DNA from: Henricia sp. BOLD:AAB3569 | Lineage: Eukaryota; Echinodermata; Asteroidea; Spinulosida; Echinasteridae | Reading direction: 5' to 3' | Assembly (NCBI GenBank): GCA_037783545.1 | Contig: JBBELK010000977.1 | Location: 1-64,000 of the forward strand | Length of the DNA: 64,000 bases | In this document: positions 1-14,400 of the stretch, in pieces | Layout: each line of letters opens with the position of its first letter | Numbering within the stretch: position 1 is the first letter of the stretch | Translations under genes and position numbers: made by a program | Notes under the pieces: generated by a model | What the model was told of the DNA's origin: nothing | Database searches by the model: none | The model's input: the letters and a program-made list of their open reading frames with translations, nothing else

Positions 1-118
1 AGAAAAACTGGGTTCACAGGGAAAACCAGAGGGAGTTTACCACTGTGCCTTATAACTCAGTTGGTAGAGCATCTGCCTGGTGAGTCAGAGGTCTCGGGTT
101 CAAATCCCGATAAGGCCC
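1..118 (+). repeat. tRNA-derived repeat (SINE-A)
   Basis: Positions 47-117 look like a tRNA, with an A box (TAACTCAGTTGG) and B box (GGTTCAAATCC). The preceding leader GAAAAACTGGGTTCACAGGG recurs next to tRNA-like sequence at 2838-2935 (minus), which argues for an interspersed repeat and not a single tRNA gene. A working tRNA cannot be excluded. Confidence 0.6.
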
Positions 119-1024
119 TTTTGATTTTTCTCTCATCCCAAGTTTAGTTGTATGTCCGTTGTTATTTTTACCGGTTTTGCTAAACACACCGAGTTCAAGG
201 CAATTTAATTTGTCCAACAAACTCAGTTTTTTAGTTTAAAAAATTGCTTAGCCCATAATTATTAAGTTCAAAATTATACAACCCGTGTCTATGTCTACAG
301 AATCTGGTACTAAAAAGTCAACTGTAGTTATTTCCCTGGCAGATATCCAACACTATTTCTGCCATACATGTACTTATTTTGTTTATGATATGCGTAGTTA
401 AATCAACAATAAATATTTCTCAGTGTTCAAAGTCTGCCCGAGTATTAAAGGTACATCAAATCGAAGATTGGGTGATTTGGGGTGGTAAAAACACCTCCAA
501 AACTGTTGTAAGATTTCAAAAAAATAGTCCAAAAGCTGAACATGATGATTAACACTGTGTCATTTGACTGTAACTGTCTGACAAGATACGCTTTGGAATT
601 TTACGGACACAATTTTCAGTCGTTTGTATTTGCATTTAAATTGCGTACACTGCCACCAAAAAATTACATGTCCAGATTACAAATTTAAGAACGTGCAGGA
701 ATAATGGGCCAAATACATAAAAACTAGCAACTGCTTTTAATACAAGAAGAAACAAGGAGCAAAAGCATAAGCTCATCAAGCAGAAGCAAACGCAAAAGCA
801 ATTGCTTGAAAACATATTCATAACCATTTGCTTTGGCCGACAGCTTTTTCTTAAAGGCAGTATACCATGATTGGTAATCTCAAAAATCAGAAATGTTCAC
901 AGATTTACACCTAACTTACACAATATAAACATGATGACCGTAGAAAATTTTCTCTTAAATGGTTTTGTCTGAAGTGCTATAGTCTTTGAGAAATGAGTAA
1001 AACAATTAGTTTTCGTCTCATGAG

Positions 1025-1163
1025 ACAAACTCAATTCGCCCCAAAACCATTTCGCCCCAAAACACTTCGTCCAAACACTACATCGCCCAAATGCCACTTC
1101 GCCTGAAAACCACTTCGTGCACAGGCCTTGGTTCAGGGCGAAGTGGTTTTGGGGCGAAATGAC
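1025..1163. repeat. Short repeat of TTCGCCCCAAAACC units with an inverted end
   Basis: Variants of TTCGCCCCAAAACCA occur about five times, followed by the reverse complement GGGCGAAGTGGTTTTGGGGC. The stretch can fold back on itself. The rest of 120-1250 shows no gene. Confidence 0.6.
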
Positions 1164-1255
1164 TGCAAACCCTTTTACGGAGCTGGTTTTTTCTCAGGTT
1201 GGTTTTAATCATGCATATCTTTAATCACACAGGGGGATGAAACTATTTGTAACAA

Positions 1256-1395
1256 TTAAAGGCACAGGCTCGTCAGCAATGCGCGCCCTCCAAATTCGTG
1301 CTCGAAACACGCAGCTCCATGCCTTTGCTATGGAGCTGCGTATTGCGTGGCACACATTTGGCGGGCGCGCATTGCTGACGAGCCTGTGCCTTTAA
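1256..1395. mobile_element. Palindromic MITE (family P1), copy 1
   Basis: Two arms of about 65 bp form a near-perfect palindrome bounded by TTAA: TTAAAGGCACAGGCTCG at the left, GACGAGCCTGTGCCTTTAA at the right. Arms carry GCGCGC and GGAGCTGCGTAT. Other copies: 32629-32766, 50508-50640, half copy 43929-44010. Confidence 0.85.
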
Positions 1396-1860
1396 CCAAT
1401 CATGTATACTATCTTTAAGCTTCCTTAGCAATTGCTAGCGCTTTTCATCAAGGAGCGCGCGTATTATGTAATAGCTTTGTATAGACGCACGGGTTCGCTT
1501 TTAATCCTCACCCGGGTACCCTACCATTCTCAGGCATAAATGTTTGCGCCGTGTAGCCGTTCAACATGTATGTTGTTTGTCGAAACAAAACAGTTAGCGA
1601 TATATCCTGCTTTTGTACATTTTAGACCTACACTGAACGTTTCTCAAGGTAGATTGACAAGGTTTAATAACGGTAAATCTTGTGTGATAAGCAAGAGCTT
1701 AAGATCCTATTTGGGGATCTTGAAACACTACAAGCAAATGCTTATTTATATGTTTTTAAGCAATTGCTAAACTGGGAACCTTTTGCTTAGAGGAAATTAG
1801 TTTTTGCTTTTGCTACAAAGTAGAAGCTTTTGCTTGTGAGCACTTGCTTATTTTTAAGTA

Positions 1861-2282
1861 TTGATTGCTTTCGATGACGTAGAACATCCGGGAATGTTTG
1901 GTGGTCAACAGTCACGAGCGTACACGAGCGCGCCAATAAACGCACATAAACACGCGTAAAAAATACTCACCAGCGTATTTTCATTCAAAGATGCCGCACG
2001 CGGGCGTTGTGATATGTTCAAATTATTGAGCATGCACTCAGCTTGTAAAAACGAAAGTGCTTTTACTTGATCGCGATGTGTAGCCTGAAGAAATGCATTT
2101 TTATCTTTCTCGATACAACAGCCATGGCGCAACAACATAAAGCTAGTTCAAGCAACATAGGTAAGTGTCCCCAATGCGCCTTTCTTGCTCTTTTTGCCGG
2201 TTATTACTCGAGCCACGTGGGTCATGAAAAATGCCCACCAAAATGGTGGATGGAAGGGGTGACGTCACCGGAAAGCAATCAA
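1861..2282 (+). mobile_element. Inverted-repeat element E1, copy 1, with small conserved frame
   Basis: Ends are TTGATTGCTTTC and GAAAGCAATCAA, with GATGACGTAG / GTGACGTCACC just inside. A frame near 2067-2303 reads MAQQHKASSSNIGKCPQCAF and SHVGHEKCPPKWW, and is kept in the second copy at 40241-40659. It could be the first exon of a lost transposase; GGTAAGTGT after SSNI looks like a splice donor. Confidence 0.7.
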
Positions 2283-2447
2283 TTCGGCCCATTGTACCTT
2301 TAACATTTTAATCAGCACACAGGCCAAACAGAATTAATTACCAATGTACACAACCTTACATCTCAACTCAATATTTACGATAAGACTTATCAATAGAGTT
2401 AATATTTAAGGTATATCTACATGATATAAACTACCCGTACTTCCAAC

Positions 2448-5400
2448 TTAGTGTACATTTGTCTGCGTAGCACGGTCCTCCTGGCTTGCGTCTTTTGCAG
2501 TGTAATTTACTAGCTGTTGGCCGACCAGGTACCTACCAAAATATAAACAAAACAAAATAAATGTTGGGTTGATTTGAACAAAAAACAGCACGGATAAAAT
2601 TCAACACACAAAACGCTAAGAGGCTGTCCAAAGATGTCAACATGTTTACAGTTCTACAGAGTAGTATTTTTTAAGACTCCCCCTCTCTCCCCCGTCACAA
2701 CCACAAAATGTCAACATTCTACAGTGCATGTGAAGTCCTACGCAGCCCTCAACCCCCTCCCCCTTCCTACTCCTTGTAGAACCGTGAAAATGTTGACAAC
2801 TTTGGAAGGACCGTAACAAAGAACAACTGTAAACGACACTCCAGGCAGATGCCCTACCAACCGAGCTATGAGGCACAGTGGTATACTCACTCGGGTTTTC
2901 CCCTATGAACCCAGTTTTTCCCTTAGTGTAGAATGGGTGCACAACTGAGCAAAATAATTAAAGAAATATTTGGTAGGGTGACTAATCAACAACTAAATAT
3001 GGGACGAGAGAAAAAAAATATTCATGCTGTAACTGAACGGACGAACCAAACCGGACCGGCCCGAACCGAATATTTCACTCAGTTCGGCTGTTCGATAGTG
3101 GTTCACTTTGGATTACACATCTTACGTAATTTAATTAAAAGATATAAAAGAGAACTGGCTTCCTGAATGTCAAAAACGCACTCAAAATGACTTCCTATAC
3201 TTGCAAAAGTGCTTCGTATTTAACTGTCAAAAGTCACATACACTGTACAAAGCAATTCCTGTGCTGAATCTGACGCGATATTTTTAGCCCGGCGCCCGAC
3301 GACGTGCATGACATGACATGGATGTCGCTCGATCGGTGCCGATCAAATATTGTATTGGCTTCATCGCCGCAACGTGCCAAAGCCACAGAGTTACCGTGCA
3401 GTGCGCATCTGCACGATGTGTTGATAATTGTTGATTGATCGGAACAGTTTGATTGCAAAGGATGTTGGTAAAACGCGGAACGCAGAACCATTCCGTTTCA
3501 ATGTACCATGTTCCGCATTCTGTTCCACCCTTCTGTTCCACCGTTCCGCGTTTTACCAACGTCCGATTGCAAATGCCCTCTAGCGGCATGGCATACATTT
3601 TGCATTGTGAAAATGCCGTATCGGGAGTGTTAAAATTACCGCACAACGTTTTGGCATAAATTTGTTGCATAAATCAATAAGCCCAATTACAGAAACACAG
3701 CGATACACTAGTAAAAGCATTGGCTAGAAAAAAACCAAATATCACGATGGTACCGTGCATACACTTTGCACGTGCTACGGATTTAGTTGTTTCTCGGGTA
3801 AATTTTAACCCACCAAAGCCGTTATTTTGTTCATTACGACATATAAACTGTGTAAAAGAGCAGGTTTGAAGATAAAAAAAATCCATGCTTTGTAAAGAAA
3901 GCTGCATGTGGCGTGATCACTTTCAAACCACACCATCGGTAATATTCGCCGAACTGAACAAATGTTCGGGAAGAAATGTTTGCCGAACCGAACCGAACCG
4001 AACCAGAACTTGCTGACTTTGTTACAGCACTAAATAATATGGTCCTCATCGGGATTGGAACCCGAGACCTTGAGATATTTTGCAAACTTTTTTTCTCAAC
4101 CACTTACTTGTCATTCCTAATGTGCTCGTACAGCTTCTTGAACTGCTTCAAGTGGAATATCGTGGCACCCATGATAATCACCATGCTAACGAGGGACGGG
4201 TAGATGCGACGAACAACCAAAAGATTCACGTCCTCTCCGAAACCTTGTGTGTATGACAAACGAATATATTGCAGGTATAAATGAGTGTTCCTATAACAAT
4301 TGAAATATAGGGCGCTCGGGTTGGTGCAGTGGTTTTTCCCTGCCTTTTCACCTCTGACGCCCGGGGTTCAATTCCGGGGCGTGTATGTGGATTAGGTTTG
4401 CATGGGTTTTCCCCCGGGGATTTCTCTGGGGGTTTTCCTCCCACTTCTAAAACTGCATCTCCTTTGTCATCTCAAGCTGATAATAAGGTGAAGTTAAAGC
4501 AAATACCGTATGGAATAGAGGGCCTCAGATGCAGAGAATGCCATAAATAAATAATAATTTTTAAAAATTGGCCCTCTGGTGGACAGATATTTGATGTTAT
4601 TTTGAAACACTCCAAATTGGCACTTACCTAATAATGGAGTGAGACTCGCAGCAATGACGTACGGTGCCGCTAAGACTAGAAGCAGACATGTAACAACGGG
4701 AAGGACGACTCTCCTTGCGATGAATGCTAAACTGAGGTTACGAAATCCGTCCTGGTAAACCTGGAGATTCGTAAAGAACAACAATTATTTAACCGGGATT
4801 ATTTTTGGCAAAAAATACAAAGTTTTTATGAATCTTCTCACCAAAAGATCATGCTTTGTAACACCCCCCGAGGCGGCCGCCACGGAGCGAGATTTGCTTC
4901 ACTGACAAGTTCAAAACACGGTGTGTACAAATGAATGGTGGAAAATGGACGGGTTTACGCATCAACCGTGGAAGACGGCGACAAAGCTGATGTTTTAACT
5001 CGTCAACCACCCCTGTGACTATACATTGCCAGAATGTGTTTACACGTCCTCCAATGTCAAGTGGTTAAAATGCTGTTAATCACTAATAAAGGGCCAATGA
5101 GTAGGGGCTTTCGGGTTTATGACATGTCTGTACAAATCATAGCAACACAAAATGGCACAAAACAGTGTGATGGGCGAATATCCGTACGGTAAGGCCAAGA
5201 AAAAAAAATGCCGTGTTTCCTATTACCTGCCCCAACCTAGAAAATCATGCAGAACCTATATCTTTTTGCTCAAAAATAAATAAAAAATAAGAACTTATTG
5301 TGCCTACCTGAAGCCTACATTTTGTGTACATCTTCTTTATTTTTTTACCCCTTCAAAACATGAAAAAGTGGCTCACTTTTGTCTATTTGCAGTGTTGTAA

Positions 5401-8400
5401 TGTGCAAGTGGTAAAAATACTGACCGTCATCCCACCCTAATATTTTTGGCTGAACAAATTTAGAGCAAAATAAAATGATATTTCCCACCTACCACTATGA
5501 GCAACTAACAATGAAAATTGGGCACAAACCATTGTTATTAACAATGGTGTGTGCCCAATTTCCGTTAGTTGTTCATAGTGTACCCACCCTGAATAATTTT
5601 TCGATGTAATAAGAAACACATGTATTTTTTTTCTTGGCCTAAACCTAATGCATAGTTCCGACCTGTCAATCAAGCCTAACCCGCCGACCAATCACAACAG
5701 AGCTATCAGAGGGCGCCCACAAAGGTTAAAGTGATGCAATCATCACGCAATCACGCGATTTTCTGCCCATACAGTTTGTATGTTGTATGCGCCAGTGACC
5801 GGGTGAATTTTGGTTTCAATGTCGGGCGATTCGCTGTTCAGAGGTAGGAAAGCGCATTTTTATGAATATATGTCATCCCTGCATTATTAGCCCTTCGCTC
5901 AGTGTGTGCTACGGTAACTGTCGACCCTAAAACATAAATACCTTTGAGTTTTCTCCAATGAATCTGTGCTTTCCATGCCGAGTCCTGTTGCTTTGTACGT
6001 TGCGTCGCCATTTTTTTGCGATGGCTTGTGAGCACATAGCAACAATATCTAAGGGGCGGGGTTAACTGGGCAATCTCGAAACTATGCATTGATGCGTTAG
6101 TCAAAAAGCTTGTGATATAACTGTGCCGCTCTACCATTTATCAGCAATTGATAAAAGGCGATTCATTATATAACACTGCATATAAGATGTTGATTTTTTT
6201 CTTTCTTACTTGTTCCAAGACGGCCTTGAGCCACCAATTGGGCCCCATCATTGTAACTGCACACATGATCTTGGCATGCAGCACTCCAAGAGCCCAATCC
6301 TGTACAAACAGAACAAATGAAAAAGCGTGCTGTCATCTTCAAGAAAAGTGGAATTTTTGTATCCCCTTTCAATGATTGTCAATCGACAATCACCAGAAAC
6401 ATCCCACTTTTTGAACAAGTGAAAATTGTACATGTATGGACACCGCCATTTTGTCCGAAAACTAGGCAAGGACTGATGTTTTTGCATACAACTATTAGCT
6501 TTTTTTAAATTTTTTTATTATTTAAAGCATGGCGGACACAATAGGAGGGTGCACTATGATTTGTGTATAAATTTGAATTACATGTAAATGCAAAATGACT
6601 GCAGTTTCCACTTTGCACTTATCTATTTTATTTATAATTGTCTTTGTATTATAATTACAACATGCAGGCCCTAAATTAAGTTTTTGGAAAGAAATACAAT
6701 TGTTAAGAAAATTCATACCCAAATAAAATTGCGCCCTCTCCTTTTGTTCCGCCATACTTCTAAAAAGGCTAATGGCAGTACACGAAAAAGTTGTACACAA
6801 AAATGTCCATTAGGTCATATTTCTTGTTTTTTTAAAAATGAAAATAACGTACAATTAGCACTTGTAATGTCTTGTTTTTTGGGGCATACTTCTTTAAGGG
6901 AAGAGCTTACCTGCCATGGAAAGAAAACTGGCGACTGATCCAACGGCACTCTGATGGGAATAACGACAACCACCTCAAAGAGAAGACCCAGAAGGAATGG
7001 GATGAAACCCAGGAGCATGACGGCTACTAGTAGTGACTTGACCAACTAGCAAGTAACAAAACGTATCTAGCATGTTAACAAGTTTATAAAATCGGACTAG
7101 TTGGCAGGTACAGGTATGCATTTGTCATATCATATTTTTATCCTTATGTGACAATACGTATACATGTATATAGGACGCCCCCGCAATAGATACTTTTCTT
7201 TAATTGTGTGACGGCAAATAGTAGAGCGCCCTCGCAATAAATACTTTAACTTTTTAATTATTATTCATGTTATGCAAACTTAGAAAGTGTTCACCCAACC
7301 ATGTTTATTATAATTCAAATTTAATTAAGCGCGCGCACTCAGATTCGCGCGCTTTACTTCAGACCAGTTTTTGTCGACGACATAACACGTCTCTGTCTTC
7401 GTCTCATTTCGGATCTGAATTAAACTGATTGAATTGGCACAACTGTTTCCACTGTTGTCTTTCCGTCTGCTACACAAACCCTCAATTAAAGCACAGGCCA
7501 CAACTCTCAGTCCATTTATTTTCAAGAATATTGTAAAAAACCACAGATGTTTTGTAAACTAATTTATCCAACTATATCAAGCAGTGTACAGTAATTACAC
7601 ATACCTTTTTCTTTCCACATCCAAACTGGATATTGCAAATTTTCTGTATTCTTCCTATAGTATTTTGGGGAGGTATTACACATAGTTAGGTCAGAACGAA
7701 ATCCATTTTCTGAAAACAATCTGAACAAGCTTCTTTAATCTGACAAAAGATTCAGATTGGGATCCGTGTTAAATAGCCAAAGCCATTAGTTCAGAAAAAT
7801 TTACTCACCAGTATGGTATAGATCCTAGCCTTCTCCAGTATGAGCTCCATGCCAGCCGGCATCCAGGACCAGACTACCGTCAGTAGCCGGCATGCTAGCC
7901 AGACCAGGTACAAGCCGCAAGCGGCTGTGTAGAGTTCATGGATGACAACTCCTTTACCAACCCACAGCGACATGAAGAACCGACCCAGAAATACAGGCAG
8001 TGTCAGGCAGATAATGCTGGCTACTAGGAGCGAAAGGCAAAGGAGATGGACCAGGAGGACAATCTGTGGAATGGAATTCAGCACAGATATACATGAAGTG
8101 TTATCTCCACGTGTGATTAAAGATGTCCATGACAAAAACCAACCTGTGTAAAGCTGCACAAATTATTTGAATATTTAAATTTTTGTTTGATAACTAAATA
8201 TTCAAATTTAACATAAATTAGTACTCGAATACATGTATTTGAAAAGTGCATGTGTGATGTGTTGCTTAGTAAAACTAGAGGAAAAAGAAATGTATTTTTA
8301 CAAGAGAGGTATATGCACCAAATGTGTGCAGCGGACCCAGTGCATTTCTAGATTGATCAAATTTAGTTACTGCATTAAAATGTCCACTATGGTACAGGCT

Positions 8401-11400
8401 AATTTAAAAATTTACACCTACTAAATCAGTCTAAACAAATATTCCGTGGTTGACAGATATTCCACGTTATTTTGAAATATCCTACTTCTGACATAGGGGA
8501 AATGGCTGCATTACCCGAACTGAAAAGAAGGATGGCTTATTGTAGGGCTGGAATCCCGTGGGTCCCATCTGATTGATCATGGCGTGGTGGGCAGCGTGGA
8601 GAGCCATTCCGCCTGCTGCGTCTGGAGCAACTGGTGCAGCAGGTGCTGCATCCCCAGCAGGTGCATCCACAATAGGTTCAGCACCAGGCTCTTCCAAGTG
8701 TTCATCTAAGTGATCTTCATCCAAGTGATCTTCTTGGTCTTCGTCTTGGATTGCGTCCATGTTTTCTTCTTCATCTTCTTCTTCTTCTTCCATGACGACA
8801 TCCGAATCTTCGTCAGGTCCACTGGACAGCACCACCTCCTCCTCCCCATACACTAGCTCATCAATATTTATATCCACTCTCCCTAAAGCTCCCTCTAAAT
8901 TCAACTCAGCGGCAGTGCCTTCCACTAAATCCAACTCAGCGGCAGTGCCTTCAATGTCGCCAATGTCTAAATCATCAAAATTCTGATTTTCAGGATTAGG
9001 ATTCATTTCGTCGGGTTGGAGGTCGGCGTCACCTGGGGGTCGGAGGTCAAGCTGGTGGGGGTTGTCGACCTGGTCTGGCTCGGGGTCGAGGTGGCGGAGT
9101 TGCTGATCGTGTTGGGGTGTCGGGGCTGGTGTCTCGACCACGGGGACGTCACCAAGGAGGTACGATCGCATGTCACTGAAGAACAGATACAAAAACTTTT
9201 AAGTGTAATAAAGTATAATATATTTGATATTAATTAATTATATACTGCACATTTAATATGAATATCTTCACAAGCAATGGACATTGCACATTATCTTCAA
9301 GCAAACCTGAATCCGTGTTTCTGATTGATGGATCAATGGAAACAACAGTGTGACATTGCACTTTGTGCGTCTTCCCATTTTTATGTCACTCTCTGTGTAA
9401 ACACGCCATGATATTCCAACTACATACATGGCTGCAAATCTAAATGTGATGCGCGTGCACCCAATGCAGCTTGTTATGTGTGTAAATCTCTGCATGATGC
9501 ATTTCTTGCCCTCACCCGCTTGTGTCTCAAGTTTGCTGGGAGAAAAATTTGTAGATGCCGCATTCCACTCACACTCATGGGATATCAATATTATATAACG
9601 CCCAAGTAGATCCCCGTCATTTGATTGGACGATAGCAGGTCACTCACTCACTCAACTGCAAAGACAGCATGGATCCTTCGCGCCGATCTCCTGTGCCCAC
9701 GTCCAACAGCCTCATCCCACATGTTGTCAAACATGGCGTTAAATAATTTAACCATTTAATGCTACATCACCAACCGTGCATTTTTGTTCCTTACGATTGT
9801 TTCCATTGAACGGCGTGCCTGTTTCTATTGCACGGCGCGCCTGTTTCCATTGCACGGCACGCGCACTGCATGCATTTTTACTGCAAGAGCGTGTACGAGC
9901 GTGACATTGCACGACGCCGAAGCAGACGCTTTTGCGCAAGCCGCACGTGTGGTATATGAGTTCGATTCGGTCATTGTGATGCGAGGGATGTCAAGTACTT
10001 TTTCATATTCTAAGGCCGTCAGATGTTCTCCAATCAAATGGCAATGATCTCTTTGGGCATTATATAAAACAATGTTTTTCATTTGTTCAATGGAACGAAT
10101 ATTTTCATTTGTTAAAAGATGGAATTATTCGGAACATTCCATCTTTCAACTCATGAAAATATTTGTACCATTGAACTAAACATTAATTAAACCCACAAGT
10201 TTTTCAACAATCGGAGCTTTTACTTACCAAAAACGCATTCTGCACGTGTCGAAACCCCTACACACAATATGTGCGTACGGTAACTGTGCGACCGAGCACG
10301 TAAATAGACTACCATTTTCGGATGAGGGGGTTGGGGGGAATTTATGGGGGTTTTATGCACACCAAAAGCGCTTGTGCAACTCCAATTGTTGAAGAAAATT
10401 GTCTACGGTAGAAAAAATAAATCGTTCCTGCATTTTAGAGAGATGACAAACAGCAAGGATTACATTTTTTGGGGAAATTTGATTAAGAAAATGGAATTCT
10501 AAAAATCTCTAACCAACTTACAGTATGTATGCGGCGCAGATCGTCCAAGCTCGGATCATATTCTTGAGCCACTGGCGGGTGTGTCCTTGCTCTAGGAGTG
10601 CTGGTAGGACCACTTGAAGGAGAAGCAGTTCCAAGGAAAGCTCACTAACAGGGGACTCACTATTTAAAGGAGCAAATAAAACAATTCCTTGAATATTTCA
10701 AACACAATGGGGGAACAATGGAAGGGGGATACCCTCTGCCACAAAACCTGCTGCATATGTCAACTTGAATGCTTACTGTTATCATATCGTATCAGGGTAA
10801 TTCCCAAAATTAGGGGTCCAAAACGTTTGGTGTCCCAGTTATATACGACACCCTGTGCATCAAAAATCACACTCATGATCACATATTCTCAGAAATAGAC
10901 AGCACCAATTTCTTGAATATTTTGTTCTGTGATTACTGACAAATATTTGAAACAAAAGACCATAAAAGGCTCATAATTTGTTCCATTATATTGAACAGGA
11001 TTTTGGTGTCCCGGGTTACCTACGCCAATGAAAATTAGCTGTAGAATGAGTTTGCATTAACCTTGGTGCCTTATCCACACACAATCGAAAAATTTAAGTG
11101 GCATTTATGGAAAGAAAAACAATTTTCTACTGGAAAACCACTTTCAATTACTAAACACACATAAAAATCTTTAAAAGCATGTCACACTTTGGACCCCTAA
11201 TTTTGGGAATTACCCATAAACAACTGTATTTGTACACTTGTTAAGCCTCTTCAATAACTGACACCAACTTTACATCAATTTTAAAAAAATATATAAAATT
11301 TTCAAATTATCAAGTACCTTGAGAGGTGTATGTGGTACGGCAAGAATGAAGGGAATAGGTATCTGATGATGGTTACCGGCAGCCAGAGTACCAGCAAGAC

Positions 11401-14400
11401 CACACTACCAAACACGATGACGGATAGTAGTGATCGCCGGACGTGTCTGTAGACAGGCAGATGGATCATCTCCTGAATGGGATTGAAGTCAGGGTCGTTG
11501 AGGTTGCGAAGGAACCACAGAACTCCTGGTCGCAGAACCTGGGCCAACAAAAAGGAGAATGATGTGTTAAAATATGGTTGCAAACGAGAAATGTAAATTA
11601 TATTTCGACTGAAAGGTTGAGAAGCTGAGAGATGCAACATATTTTATAAGCCGGTAAGGCCACAAAAAAAAAAAATGAGTTTAGCATAAGTTCAAGTCTC
11701 CCAAATTGATGCATTGACACCGCTTTTTTCCGCTTTTTAAAAAAAATGTTGGTAAGTGGATCCCAAGCAATAAAGTCAAGTTGACATGAAGCCAACAGGC
11801 ATGTTTTTAATCGAAACACTCAACAACAACAACAAAAACCTTTGATGCGCAATGTTGAAAGTGACGCGCACGCTAACACTAAACATAGTTATTTTTTTTG
11901 GCCTAATGCATATGAGCACCTCTTGTGGCAAGGCCGATTGTAAAAGCCGCTGCCTTAAAGGCCCAGTGGATCATTTGCAATGACCCCAAAAAGTAATCGA
12001 CGAGTTTACAGGGGAAAAGTTCTGAAAGTAAAGATTGAATTAATAGCAACTATCCATTGAAAGATTTTCCCTCAAAATGATATAATTTTACCAGAGAATA
12101 ATCCGTAAAGGTGAAATTATTTAGATCGTTTGCAAACGATTTACTTATTTTTGGTTCGCATCTACGCGGTCCAAATTGCATGGGCGCTGTGTACTCCGTG
12201 TGCGTGTTCCAACGCGATGCATTTTTATGGATCGCGCGCACACGCAGTCACATATAGTACCCGATCAACTGAGAAAGAATATTTGAAACACACCGCCAAG
12301 ACCAGGAAAATGCATATGGATTTTCATGGTTTTTTTAAACGTGGTACATTTGACAAAACTGAAATTTATTCGGATGAGTTTGTTGATGTCTTATTTTTGA
12401 TTTATAATGGTTTTATTCGCAGAATCGCTAAAAAACAGATCATCTACAGGGCCTTTAAGTGCCTCCATGAGAACCTGCGCTAACTTCACGAAAGCCATAG
12501 CTTCAATATCTCCAAGACCCAGTCCAAAGTGTCCTCCTACCATATTGATATGCTGCCCTTTTCTTATTTATGGACACAATAGAAAAATTCATCAAGCCCA
12601 AGACCTGGAAAGAGAGATGGTGTGGCCTTCTTGTCTCAACGGCTTCCGTGAAATTCCTTTCCTATTAATATGAGCTACAAATGTTTGAAAAACAAATAAA
12701 CTGGAGCGAGAGACATGAGTCCCCAGTTTGGATTCAAGTGACAACATACAGTTGAAGTCCGAGGTTTACATACATGTACACCACTACCATCATCACCCAA
12801 GATGGTAAACAGGACTACCCGAACCATTGCAAGGTGTGCAAGCTATGTTTTAAGTACTGCAAGCACGTGAGGAATTCCATAAAATCACGACTTTAGTAAA
12901 GACTGTTACAAAAATGGTGACAACGCAAGTTGAAGCACACCAGTTTTAACACAGTTGTATGTAAACTTCTGACTACAACTGTACATGTATGTTATCCCCA
13001 CTAGGCTTTAAAGGAGCGTGACCAGAGTTTCTGGAAAATAGTTTTCGATGTAACTTACCAATATTATCAAGTAACTCCCATACACACCTCCCATGTCCCA
13101 AAAACCCGAAAACATTCGCAATTTTCAGTAAAAAATTGAACAAAACTATCGAGTATGCTTTCAGCGGATAAACGTTGATACTGGAAAATTAGTTTACAAA
13201 AAATCGGTGGATTTTCGACGATATCCTCGGAAATATGCGGCCTAGAAGCGCGGGAGTTTCAGTTTCGTAATCAGAAAAATATAACGGATGTTATGATATA
13301 AAAATCTTATGACCCATAAGGTACGTCCCGGGGAGTTATGGGTAAAAAAAAGTGATCTGGTCACACTCCTTTAAAATTAGGCTTTAATTTTAGGCAGAAT
13401 GACGTTTTACCTCTCTGAGTAGGAGAATGAATGACGCAAAGTAGAAGACATAGACCATGCCGACGAGCCAGTGAAGGAACATTGACGTGCCTGGCGCTGA
13501 CTGGAAGCTCTGTAGTCTGTCAGGAAGGCTCGTCTCAAACATGGACTGTTAAAAAAAAAGGTATGATTATATCATTTTTGAGCTAACAAGCCGAATTTTA
13601 GGAATTAAACATTGAAATCCATGGATAACAAGTTTTGTTTGGCCTATAAATACTGGGAGTACATGTTTTACTCTTTACAACTTCAGGGCATAGCAACCAT
13701 GCATTACTGGAGATCTAAAGCCGCGTTCACATTATCGCGGAAAAACCACGCTATTACACTGCGCTTACCACATTGCAATAGCGCTCAATTGCCGATCTTT
13801 CCAAAATAGAAAATTCCACCCCTGTAAGTTGGGGCTTCTCTGATACCTCATTGGCTGCGCGTTGGAAAGGTCAGCGCACCGCGGTCAAAGTTCAACAAAT
13901 TTGAACTTTGATCGCAGCTCAAAATTTTTTACGCGTCGTGATAGACCACACACAAGCAGAAAATCAGCTCCTGTACAAACCAATAACACAGGGTCGCAAA
14001 ATACAATATTTCCGCGATAGTGTGAACGCCCTTAATACCGAGCAAAAAAATTAAAATTCAGTCCAATCTAAACATATCGTGTTTCTATTGTGAAGTACAG
14101 AATCAATACTGTATTCATGGTAGGAGAAAATGGCATAAAGCAACCAGACAGTTGGGCGCTGGGCATTGGCCTGCACCACGTAGCAACAACAGTATAGTAT
14201 GTGGAATTTCTAAACTACACGTTTATTTTAAATTTAAGTATTTGGGATGCCGGCCTTAGTGTAAAGGTTGCACGTAAAAGGCTATTTTGGACCTTATCTT
14301 ATCTAATTTGAACAGTACTCGTTTCCACAAATCCCGCCTCCACCCCTGTACTTACCAATGAGCATATATCCCGCCACACACCAACGGCAGTACCCCAATC

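Larger units (their letters stand above)
445..2303. mobile_element. Possible composite T2-type element with TTAAAGGTACA ends
   Basis: The left end TTAAAGGTACATC (445) and right end TTGTACCTTTAA (2303) are inverted repeats of about 11 bp. Between them lie the P1 palindrome (1256-1395) and the E1 element (1861-2282), which would be later insertions. The ends are short, so pairing them may be chance. Confidence 0.3.

Noticed and set aside
47-117. A standard tRNA gene
   Set aside because: A and B boxes are present, but the acceptor pairing is imperfect in the standard register and the leader recurs with another tRNA-like piece, so I call it a SINE.
8759-8986. Serine-rich plus-strand frame
   Set aside because: Antisense of the acidic Glu/Asp codons of MARCHF6 exon 14.
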